This document shows, one piece after another, positions 17,249-24,611 of a stretch of 64,000 nt of DNA (position 1 is the first letter of the stretch; each line of letters begins with the position of its first letter). Under the pieces are notes generated by a model, which was not told the DNA's origin, did no database searches, and saw only the letters and a list, made by a program, of their open reading frames with translations. The DNA is from Brasilonema sennae CENA114 (GTDB lineage Bacteria > Cyanobacteriota > Cyanobacteriia > Cyanobacteriales > Nostocaceae): NCBI RefSeq assembly GCF_006968745.1, contig NZ_CP030118.1, positions 5,019,943 through 5,083,942 on the forward strand, given 5' to 3'. The translations under genes and the position numbers were made by a program.

Positions 17249-18577
17249 ATGAGCGGTGCTATTTCTATAAAAATCTTGTTTTTAGCAGCCGATCCGAGTG
17301 ATGCTTCTCGGTTACGTTTAGGGCAAGAGTTACGAAATATTAAAGAAAAATTGCGAATAGCCAAAGCGCCAGAAAAATATCAGCTAGAACAGCGAGAGTC
17401 AGTTCGTGTAGGGGATATTACTCAAGCATTTTTTGATATTGAGCCAAACATAATACATTTTTCTGGACATGGTACAAGTCAAGGAGAGCTTTGCTTTGAG
17501 AATGAAGTAGGCAAAGTTCAGTCTGTGAAGGCTGATGCTTTGGCAGCAATGTTTGAGTTGTTTGCACAGCACGTAAATTGTGTGGTGCTAAATGCTTGCT
17601 ACTCTGAAATTCAGGCAAAGGCGATCGCCCAACATATCCCGTTTGTGATTGGGATGAATGACGCAATTGGTGATCAAGCGGCGATTTCTTTTGCTGTTGG
17701 TTTCTACACAGCATTAGCAGCAAATCGTTCCATTAAAGATGCTCATAAGTTTGGCTGTGTACAAATTCAACTACAAGGTATTCCAGAGCATCTCAAACCA
17801 GTGATTTATGTAAAAAAAGACCTAATTTCTGACTTCAAATCGAGAACAGAAAGGGCAATTCCCAATCCCTTCATTCCCCAGAATGGCAGAGTAGAAGATA
17901 CACAACGGTTCTTTGGACGAGAAAGGGAAATGCAGCGGGTGTTTGAGGTGCTTAACAGCGGAAGTAGTGTTGCTTTGATAGGAGAAGAAGGAATTGGCAA
18001 GTCATCTTTACTATGGGCGATTTGCCAACAGGCAGTAAATCACCTACATTCACCGCGTCAGTCAGTTTTTCTAGATTTGAATGAGATAGATAATGAAGAA
18101 GACTTTTACAGCGCGTTGTGTCACGAGGTGGGTATCGCGGAATGTACAGGGTATCTGTTAACTCGGAATTTGCGACAGCATAAAAATAAAGTGCTATTGG
18201 CTTTAGACAATGTAGGAAAGATGACTTGGCAGGGGTTTACCCGTGGAGTCAGGGATAAGTTGCGCGGTTTAGCTGAGGGAAGCAATGCGCCGCTGAAGTT
18301 GATTTTTGCTGCGACTGAACCACTCAACGATTTGTTTAATGATAGTCATGATCAAGGTAAGACATCACCGCTGGCGGGTATTTGTCAGGAGGAACATATT
18401 CAGCCTTGGAATGAAACTACCATGCGTGATTTTATAGCTAGTCGTTTGGCTGGGACTTCTGTGAGGTTTACTGAGGAGGAGATTGTGCAATTGCTAAAAG
18501 AAAGTAGCGGACATTCTCGGAAACTCATGCAGCGGTGCTATAGAATTTATGCGCGGTATACCGGAGGTGGGGAATGA
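17249..18577 (+). CDS. CHAT caspase-like protease fused to a P-loop NTPase
   Basis: 442 residues. Residues about 8-185 form a CHAT domain: catalytic His74 in HFSGHG and Cys117 in VVLNACYS make the caspase-type dyad. A linker leads to an NTPase module. FFGREREMQRVFEVL precedes a Walker A GEEGIGKSS (245-253), a Walker B-like LLALDN lies at 316-321, and a helical lid near the C-terminus carries SSGHSRKLMQRC. This layout is that of an activatable protease with a STAND-like switch, seen in bacterial defence and cell-death pathways. The next gene, a membrane-anchored NTPase, is on the same strand with a small frame between them. The partner role is inference. Confidence 0.88.
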   Translation: MSGAISIKILFLAADPSDASRLRLGQELRNIKEKLRIAKAPEKYQLEQRESVRVGDITQAFFDIEPNIIHFSGHGTSQGELCFENEVGKVQSVKADALAAMFELFAQHVNCVVLNACYSEIQAKAIAQHIPFVIGMNDAIGDQAAISFAVGFYTALAANRSIKDAHKFGCVQIQLQGIPEHLKPVIYVKKDLISDFKSRTERAIPNPFIPQNGRVEDTQRFFGREREMQRVFEVLNSGSSVALIGEEGIGKSSLLWAICQQAVNHLHSPRQSVFLDLNEIDNEEDFYSALCHEVGIAECTGYLLTRNLRQHKNKVLLALDNVGKMTWQGFTRGVRDKLRGLAEGSNAPLKLIFAATEPLNDLFNDSHDQGKTSPLAGICQEEHIQPWNETTMRDFIASRLAGTSVRFTEEEIVQLLKESSGHSRKLMQRCYRIYARYTGGGE

Positions 18578-18783
18578 ATTCAGTTCTTGCACTATTATCG
18601 TATATCGTCCACGACCGCCTAGGATTAAAATCCCAGGCTGATAGCGAAAGTCCACTCAAGTGGACTCTCACAATCGTTATGCTTTGCAGTCCTCTGAAGA
18701 GGACTTTGGCTATGAGCCAGGAAATTTATTTCCGGGCGGGTAGTGTTCGTAGCTTACTGAAAATGGCGGAGAACCTGCAATGA
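18574..18783 (+). CDS. 69-residue frame bridging the CHAT and STAND genes by ATGA overlaps
   Basis: The frame opens with ATGA overlapping the CHAT stop (18574-18577) and closes with ATGA overlapping the next start (18780-18783), the classic pattern of translational coupling. Most of it (18617-18742) consists of four hairpin repeats, so the encoded sequence there reflects repeat DNA. It may be a small gene or gene end invaded by repeats, or a chance frame that lets ribosomes run through to the next gene. GGAG at about 18767 could serve the downstream gene independently. Function unknown; reality uncertain. Confidence 0.35.
   Translation: MNSVLALLSYIVHDRLGLKSQADSESPLKWTLTIVMLCSPLKRTLAMSQEIYFRAGSVRSLLKMAENLQ
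18617..18741. repeat. four-hairpin repeat cluster between the CHAT and STAND genes
   Basis: Hairpins: GCCTaGGATT/AATCCcAGGC (18617-18638), AGTCCACT/AGTGGACT (18649-18666), AGTCCTCT/AGAGGACT (18688-18705), and GCCaGGAAAT/ATTTCCgGGC (18716-18737) followed by GGG. Loops are two bases. The last two match the pair at 17133-17183 in order and spacing. The arms keep pairing while the sequence differs between copies, which points to selection for structure or a shared hairpin-forming mobile repeat. Confidence 0.8.
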
Positions 18784-21197
18784 ACCAACACCCACCCGTA
18801 CCCCGCCTAGACTTAGCCCCGAAACTCAAGCGCCCCCTCTCCCTGTGGAACCCGTTGGATTACCTGCGCCTGTTGTATTGGGTGTTTTTTTTCCCCCAAG
18901 CTTTGCGGTGGTATATGGACACTTTTGGGGGTGGGGATATTCCTTCATCAGAAATGAATTTGCGCAAGGGATGGGAGTTGCTGCGACAAAATGCCATTCA
19001 ACGGAATTTGCTTTTCCAAGGGTTGGTGTTGACAGTTGTTACACCGCTGACGTTGGCTTGGCTTCTTCAGCAAATAGGCGTTGATATTAATTGGTATGAC
19101 GTGGCGTTAGGCGTGGCGTTAGGCGTGGCGTTAGGCGTGGCGTTAGGCGTGGCGTATAGCGTGGCGTTAGGCGTGGCGTTCGGCGTGGCGATACTCCGTC
19201 CAGAAAATTGGCTTTTTGGGTTACCTCTTGTTCTGCGATCGCCCCACAGACAATGGCAAATTCCCCATGTTACTCCACTTCCGCTTTACTCCCTGTCTTC
19301 TCGGTTGAAAAATTGGCTGTGTCAAGACTGGGAGACTGGTTTGCATAACGCCAACCAATTGCTGGCTTACACTCTTCAATTCATCCCCGTGATTCAAGCT
19401 GTTAATCTGGTACTGGCGGAAACCCCTCCAGAGCAAGTTGTCTTTCGTGTCGTTCAGCTAGCTGAAGATCCTTTTGATTGGCAACTCGTACGTTTTACCT
19501 CAGCTTCTCTTAATGAAACGCTCAAGTCAACATTTGTCAAAGATTTCTTTTCTTTCCCGTTGTTCTTTTTCTTGCCTCGTCGTTGGCAAGAACAACTCCA
19601 AGCTCTTTTTTTCACAGATACTCGCTTAGACACTCCCGCCCGTGCTACAGCAGCTGGTTTCTGGTATCTGCACGAAAAAGAACCAGTGAAAGCCGTGGCG
19701 GCTTTTGCACAAGTGCGTTCTCTTCCCTATGGTGAAGAAATGTTCACCCTCGCCCAAACTCTAGCAGCTTTTAACAAAGCAAACAAACCAAACACGATCG
19801 CAACAGTAAAAATTCCTCCCTTTCCACAAGAACCTCTGCTGCGCCCAATCACCTGGCAAACTCTCACATCTCTACGTTCTGTCGTTGAGAATGCCAAGAT
19901 TATACAGCGCAGTCAGTCTGCTTATCAACGCTCTTTAGCTCTCAACCGCGCTTTAGGGGAACTCACAGAAATTCTAAATAATGCCGATACTCTGCCGCAA
20001 GCAGAACGCTGGTTAATTATAGACATTGCCCAGACTTGGAGATATGCCTTGGAGGGGATAGCCAAGGAAGTTGGGGAAATTTCCATCACCAAGCCTGTGA
20101 GTAATCCTTACATCATTGGCGATCCAGTTGTAGGCGATCGCTTCGTTGGACGGGAAGATGTGATCAGACAGTTGCAGGAGTTGTGGATGAGAAGTTCTCA
20201 ACTCCAATCTGTTGTTATCTACGGACACAGGCGGATGGGCAAAACTTCCATTCTGCGGAATGTCGCCAGTTTTGTAAAAGCAGGTGTACAAGTAGCGTAT
20301 GTCAATCTTTTAGAAGTTGCAGATGCTCCCCAAGGAGTCGTAGAAGTGTTGATGGCGATTTCTGATGCCATTTCTGAAGTGATGCAAATTCCACCTCCAA
20401 GCAATGAGGATTTGCTGAGTCTTCCGCAACCAACATTTAGAAGATACTTGACACAGGTGGAAGCAGAACTAGGAACTCAGGGTTTAATTATTGCCTTAGA
20501 CGAGTTCGAGAAAATCGAGGAACTGATGTCGGCAGGAAAAATTCCTCTAGATTTTATGGGGTATCTCCGGGGGTTGACGCAGAAAAGCTCTAAAATTGCC
20601 TTTGTCTTGGCAGGTTTGCACACCTTGGAGGAGATGACAGCCGATTACTTTCAACCTTTCTACGCCAGTGTGATCACAATCAAAGTTGGCTTTATGGAAG
20701 CCGGGGCGACTCACCAAATTCTTGCAAATCCATCTATCGAAGATTTTCCCCTGGACTACACGCCGGAAGCCCTTGATAAAATCTACCAACTCACCCACGG
20801 ACAACCTTATTTAGTACAGCTTGTCGCTTTTCAACTTGTCCGCCGTTACAATGACGAAGTTTTTAACACAGGACGCGCCCGAGATAATAATCTCACAATA
20901 GGGGATGTGGAGGCAGTTGTCAACGACTTTGAGTTTTTCCAGCGGGGACGCTACTACTTTGATGGCGTTTGGGGTCAAGCGGCGCGGGGTGCTGCTGGTC
21001 AGCGGGAGATACTTCGGGCGTTAGCGTCACCACCACAAGGATTAAGTATTACAGCCTTATATGATTGTACAAATATAGAAATTGCCGCTTTGCAAGAAGC
21101 GCTCAATACATTAAAGCGTCATGATGTCGTTGAAGAAATTGAGGGACGCTGGCGCATTATCGTAGAACTCTTTCGTCGCTGGGTTTTCCAATTGTAA
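18780..21197 (+). CDS. membrane-anchored STAND-like NTPase
   Basis: 805 residues. Residues 78-137 are hydrophobic: a first membrane segment (GLVLTVVTPLTLAWLLQQIG), then a segment of four-residue repeats VALG (108-137). A long helical middle region follows. The NTPase module starts at RFVGREDVI (454) with Walker A GHRRMGKTS (482-490) and Walker B IIALDEFE (570-577), the pattern of archaeal-type/STAND ATPases (PF01637-like). The C-terminal 100 residues look like winged-helix or effector-like helices ending RWRIIVELFRRWVFQL. It follows the CHAT gene on the same strand. It could be a membrane sensor, a pore-forming effector or a CHAT substrate; none is proven. Confidence 0.8.
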   Translation: MNQHPPVPRLDLAPKLKRPLSLWNPLDYLRLLYWVFFFPQALRWYMDTFGGGDIPSSEMNLRKGWELLRQNAIQRNLLFQGLVLTVVTPLTLAWLLQQIGVDINWYDVALGVALGVALGVALGVAYSVALGVAFGVAILRPENWLFGLPLVLRSPHRQWQIPHVTPLPLYSLSSRLKNWLCQDWETGLHNANQLLAYTLQFIPVIQAVNLVLAETPPEQVVFRVVQLAEDPFDWQLVRFTSASLNETLKSTFVKDFFSFPLFFFLPRRWQEQLQALFFTDTRLDTPARATAAGFWYLHEKEPVKAVAAFAQVRSLPYGEEMFTLAQTLAAFNKANKPNTIATVKIPPFPQEPLLRPITWQTLTSLRSVVENAKIIQRSQSAYQRSLALNRALGELTEILNNADTLPQAERWLIIDIAQTWRYALEGIAKEVGEISITKPVSNPYIIGDPVVGDRFVGREDVIRQLQELWMRSSQLQSVVIYGHRRMGKTSILRNVASFVKAGVQVAYVNLLEVADAPQGVVEVLMAISDAISEVMQIPPPSNEDLLSLPQPTFRRYLTQVEAELGTQGLIIALDEFEKIEELMSAGKIPLDFMGYLRGLTQKSSKIAFVLAGLHTLEEMTADYFQPFYASVITIKVGFMEAGATHQILANPSIEDFPLDYTPEALDKIYQLTHGQPYLVQLVAFQLVRRYNDEVFNTGRARDNNLTIGDVEAVVNDFEFFQRGRYYFDGVWGQAARGAAGQREILRALASPPQGLSITALYDCTNIEIAALQEALNTLKRHDVVEEIEGRWRIIVELFRRWVFQL
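19101..19190 (+). repeat. 12-base tandem repeat encoding a VALG membrane segment
   Basis: Seven and a half units of GTGGCGTTAGGC, the first four identical and later ones varied (GTGGCGTATAGC, GTGGCGTTCGGC). They encode VALG, VAYS and VAFG. Each unit adds four residues and keeps the frame, so slippage would alter only the length of the membrane segment. Confidence 0.92.
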
Positions 21198-21412
21198 AAT
21201 ATAGGACTTGTATTTGATTTTTGCTCAGCTAGGTACTTTTTATTTCTTCTTCCCTGTTCCCTGTTCCCTGTTCCCTGTTCCCTATTCTCCGACACGATAT
21301 GAATGATAATTCATCCAGAAGACATATGGAATAATTAAGCAGAACTACATCTTGGACAGAAGAAATGGCATTCCTATACTTCCTAAGATGTTAGGAGTGT
21401 TAAATACGGAGT
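21198..21412. repeat. STRR CCCTGTT x5 and intergenic DNA
   Basis: Positions 21252-21286 carry four CCCTGTT heptamers and one CCCTATT. The remainder holds the promoter and leader of the small gene at 21419. No other gene is supported. Confidence 0.7.
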
Positions 21413-21418
21413 TTGATC

Positions 21419-21613
21419 ATGTCTTATCCAGAAAACGAAAAAGAAGAACAAAATACTGCGGCTTCTGGTGGTTATCAAACCACTGTTGACGAAGAAAGCC
21501 GCAAGACAGGGGCTGCTACTAAAAGTGGTGGTAAAGAGTCTGCAGCACCAGAATCTGGTAGCAGCGAGTCTGTTGTAGAGGGCGGCGCTAATCAAGGAAC
21601 CGAAAAGCGTTAA
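21419..21613 (+). CDS. small disordered hydrophilic protein
   Basis: 64 residues from the ATG at 21419 (MSYPENEKEEQNTAASGGYQ). An in-frame TTG at 21413 would add two residues. Composition is almost entirely Ser, Gly, Glu, Ala, Lys and Thr with no hydrophobic core, so it is predicted disordered. Preserved frame, purine-rich upstream TACGGAG and strong codon regularity argue for a real gene. I do not recognise the family; hydrophilic glycine-rich proteins of this size are often stress-related, but that is only a possibility. Confidence 0.6.
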   Translation: MSYPENEKEEQNTAASGGYQTTVDEESRKTGAATKSGGKESAAPESGSSESVVEGGANQGTEKR

Positions 21614-21648
21614 GTTTCAATGGGCAAGGGGTATAGGGGTATAGGGGA

Positions 21649-21714
21649 GCCAGTACTGATAGCGTAGCGTGGCACTTTGTGCCATAGGAGGGTTTCCCTC
21701 CGCAGGTATCTGGC
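21649..21714. repeat. GCCAG...CTGGC palindromic repeat, copy A
   Basis: Member of a family with ends GCCAG and CTGGC around GGAGGGTTTCCCTCC. This copy carries an extra inner stretch with its own palindrome (TGGCACTTTGTGCCA). Relatives are at 24334, 26382, 29360 (inverted) and 34388. Confidence 0.75.
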
Positions 21715-21808
21715 GTGTGTAAGGGTGTAGGTGTTAAAACCCGTGACACCCTCACCCCCTTACACCCTCCCATAACTGCTAGATCTCGTTGCGTAAGTCC
21801 TGTTCTAC

Positions 21809-23383
21809 TTAACTCAACCGTGAAATCAAGTGTTCGCCAACTCGCAGGGCATTGGCGATAATCGTTAATGTAGGACTCACAGCAGCACTAGATGGGAAGA
21901 AACTGCCATCTACAACATAAAGATTATCTACATCATGGGTGCGACAATTGAGGTCAAGAACCGATGTTGTCGGGTCTTCTCCAAAACGGAGAGTTCCACA
22001 CTGATGCCCCACGACTCGAATCGTGGTATTGCTATAAGGATAAATGTCCAGCGGTAACCCTGATTTGTTTTCAGTTCTTTCTACTGCTTTGAGTATTTCT
22101 GTCCAATGATAAATCAGGCGGTCATGAGCCTCAAAATTATTGGTCGTGTAATCTAAATACAGCTTAGAACCGTCCACGCGCACTCTATTGTTGGAGTCGG
22201 GTAAATCTTCCGTTTGCAGCCACCAACCAATTGTACGCGATGCCAACTGCCGCAGCCCAAGTCCTGGCATTAATTTTGACAAAAGAGCCAACAAAGGTGG
22301 TGCTTCAGTAAGAATCATCTCTTGAAGAAGACTACCCGTATTCTGGATATGACCCATTGGATATTCATAATCCAAGTATCCCCAGTAAAAATCGTTGACG
22401 CAAATCGTCTTTTGGAACACGGTATGGTTAGGTTTAGGACTGAGTTGCACCAGTGCTGTCATCAGGTGTTTCATGAAGTTGCGTCCCACCTGATCAGAAC
22501 TATTGGCAAGTCCGGTGGGGTGCTGTTCATTTGCCGATCGCAACAACAACGCCGCTGAGTTCACCGCTCCACACGCCAGCACCACAATATCACTGAAAAA
22601 CAGATGCGATCGCCCACCAATTTCCGCTTCAACAGCTTTAATTTCTCGACCAGACGGACTAGTGTGTAAACAGACAACTTTAGCTTCTGTCTTTAGTGTG
22701 ACATTGGGCAATTCCAGGGCTGGAACAATTCCTATCACCTCAGCATCACCTTTGCCATCAACCTTACAAGGAAACCCATCACAAGTTTTACAACGGATAC
22801 AATCACTGTCATCGGCATCGGTTTCATTTAGCCTTAAGCCCAAAGGCAGATGTGATGGATGCAGCCCCTGCTTAAGGATAGCATCGCAAAGTTGCTGCAT
22901 TCGGGGTTCGTGGCTTACCGGAGCAGAAGGGTAATCTTCGCTGTGAGGAGGTTCTGTTGGATCGTCTCCCTGTTTACCGTGGACAGAGTAAAGCTTTTCT
23001 GCTTCAGTGTAGTAAGGTTCAAAGTCCTGGTATTTGACAGACCATTCTGGAGAAATACCATCTTGATGTTGAACCTTCTCAAAATCCTTTTCTCGCATCC
23101 GTAGCAAAGCCGCACCATAAACCTTGGTGTTACCTCCTACCCAATAATTGGTTTGGGGACGAAAAGGATCTCCTGAGATATCGTACCACTGTTCACGAGC
23201 GTTATAGCGTGCTTTTCCAAAAACCTCAACGGCACTCCAATTTTCTTTTTCTTTTGGTAGGAAATCGCCTCTTTCCAGAACAAGAATTTTCTTACCTGTC
23301 GGTGCAAGTTTGTGTAATAATGTACCCCCACCTGCACCTGTACCGATGATAATTAAGTCATAGTGTTGATCATCAACAATCAT
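21809..23383 (-). CDS. GMC-family FAD-dependent oxidoreductase
   Basis: 524 residues. The N-terminal dinucleotide-binding motif IIIGTGAGGGTLLHKLA and the following ILVLERGDFLP mark an FAD-dependent GMC oxidoreductase (COG2303). The C-terminal block VVDGSFFPSSAAVSPTLTII contains the usual active-site region, with VVGHQCGTLRFG just before it. A cysteine-rich insert CIRCKTCDGFPC near residue 215 suggests a metal or Fe-S site or disulfides. Substrate is probably a sugar or alcohol but cannot be named. It lies 111 bases downstream of the oxidase subunit III gene on the same strand and may be the last gene of that operon. Confidence 0.88.
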   Translation of the reverse strand: MIVDDQHYDLIIIGTGAGGGTLLHKLAPTGKKILVLERGDFLPKEKENWSAVEVFGKARYNAREQWYDISGDPFRPQTNYWVGGNTKVYGAALLRMREKDFEKVQHQDGISPEWSVKYQDFEPYYTEAEKLYSVHGKQGDDPTEPPHSEDYPSAPVSHEPRMQQLCDAILKQGLHPSHLPLGLRLNETDADDSDCIRCKTCDGFPCKVDGKGDAEVIGIVPALELPNVTLKTEAKVVCLHTSPSGREIKAVEAEIGGRSHLFFSDIVVLACGAVNSAALLLRSANEQHPTGLANSSDQVGRNFMKHLMTALVQLSPKPNHTVFQKTICVNDFYWGYLDYEYPMGHIQNTGSLLQEMILTEAPPLLALLSKLMPGLGLRQLASRTIGWWLQTEDLPDSNNRVRVDGSKLYLDYTTNNFEAHDRLIYHWTEILKAVERTENKSGLPLDIYPYSNTTIRVVGHQCGTLRFGEDPTTSVLDLNCRTHDVDNLYVVDGSFFPSSAAVSPTLTIIANALRVGEHLISRLS

Positions 23384-23494
23384 AAGATTTCTCCTCTTTT
23401 AAGGTTGTAGAAAAACAAAAATTCAAAACTCAAAATAAAAGCGCTCGCCCCAAAACGTGTGAACAGCATTTTGCTTCAATTTGTCAACTTATCT

Positions 23495-24097
23495 TCACTG
23501 CCAGATATAAATGAGGACAAACAAAATAATCCAAATCACATCAACAAAGTGCCAAAATAAAGATGTTGCATTCACACCATAGTGACCAGACTCATAATTG
23601 CCCGGAAGAAACGAACGAGCAAAAATAATAATTTGCAATATAATCCCAGTCAGAACGTGCAAACCGTGAAAACCAGTCAATAAGTAAAATGTTCCACCAA
23701 AAACACCACTAGTAAAGCCAAAAGCAAGGTGACTCCACTCAATCGCCTGTCCAACTAGGAAGTAAGTTCCCATTGCTATTGTTGCTAAAAGAAACAGGCG
23801 AAATTGATTCAAATTGTGACGTATTAAGGCGCGTTCTGCGAAATAAATCACAAAGCTACTAGAAACAAGAATCACCGTATTAATAGCAGGGTCTTTAATT
23901 TCTAATCCAGAAACACCAGACGGTAACCAATCAGGAGTTGTTGTTTTGTAGACAATATAGCCTGCAAAAAAACTTAAGAAAATGACACTCTCTGAAAGTA
24001 AGAACACAATAAAACCGAACATTTTATTGCCTTCTTCGTCGTGGGTATGCTCATGCAAAGGTTCCTGTATCTGTTCTGAAATGATGGAACTATCCAT
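23495..24097 (-). CDS. ctaE: heme-copper oxidase subunit III
   Basis: 200 residues with five membrane segments, the short form typical of cyanobacterial subunit III. Blocks FFAGYIVYKT, GQAIEWSHLAFGF and TGFHGLHVLTGI are characteristic. The subunit stabilises the catalytic core and helps proton uptake. It is the third of the ctaC-ctaD-ctaE order, separated from ctaD by an unusually long repeat-filled gap of 514 bases. Confidence 0.93.
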   Translation of the reverse strand: MDSSIISEQIQEPLHEHTHDEEGNKMFGFIVFLLSESVIFLSFFAGYIVYKTTTPDWLPSGVSGLEIKDPAINTVILVSSSFVIYFAERALIRHNLNQFRLFLLATIAMGTYFLVGQAIEWSHLAFGFTSGVFGGTFYLLTGFHGLHVLTGIILQIIIFARSFLPGNYESGHYGVNATSLFWHFVDVIWIILFVLIYIWQ

Positions 24098-24611
24098 TGA
24101 TTAAAATCTCCTTTACGTTTAACTTGTGAAAATCGATAGGTTCAGATTCCCGACTTCTTAAAGAATTCGGGAATCTTGTTATTCACGTTTGCGTAGCGGT
24201 AGTAGGGCTTATGATTTAGGAAATTTTGTAGGGTGGGCACTGTTTACTGTTTGCGCTCGACTCCTATTTTTACATTGTGGGCAGTGCCCACCTTGCAATT
24301 ATTGAGAATGGTGAGCCAGCGCGGTCTTGGGGAGCCAGTTCTGCAGGAGGGTTTCCCTCCGTAGGAATCTGGCGTGGTTTCCCGCATGAGCGACTGGCGA
24401 ACCCGGAGGGTGCAAGATTTCAGTAAAAGAAATTTACACATTTGGGATGCTCCCTTAAACCTAAGGTGGGCATTGCCCAGTAAAAATTTTTCATTTCACC
24501 AGAAAACCTATTTTGGGCAATGCCCACCCTACAGAATTGTTTCTTAGAATTTAGGATTGCTATGTGAACAATCAACAGTGATTACAAGAAATACGTTTAT
24601 TTATACCCAAC
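24098..24611. repeat. repeat-filled gap inside the oxidase operon
   Basis: Contains GTGGGCAGTGCCCAC palindromes near 24275 and relatives (GGTGGGCATTGCCCA at 24466, GGGCAATGCCCACC at 24514). Copy B of the GCCAG...CTGGC palindrome lies at 24334-24373. One end ATTTAGGATTGCTAT (24549-24563) matches the terminal repeat of the elements at 26311 and 29183. No gene is supported. Length is unusual for an operon gap. Confidence 0.65.

Noticed and set aside
18845..19084. Frame overlapping the start of the STAND-like gene
   Set aside because: Alternative frame of a clear long gene; no independent signal.
17249..21197. Calling the CHAT/STAND pair a named defence system
   Set aside because: The gene order and domain set do not match a system I can name with certainty; only a candidate status is supported.
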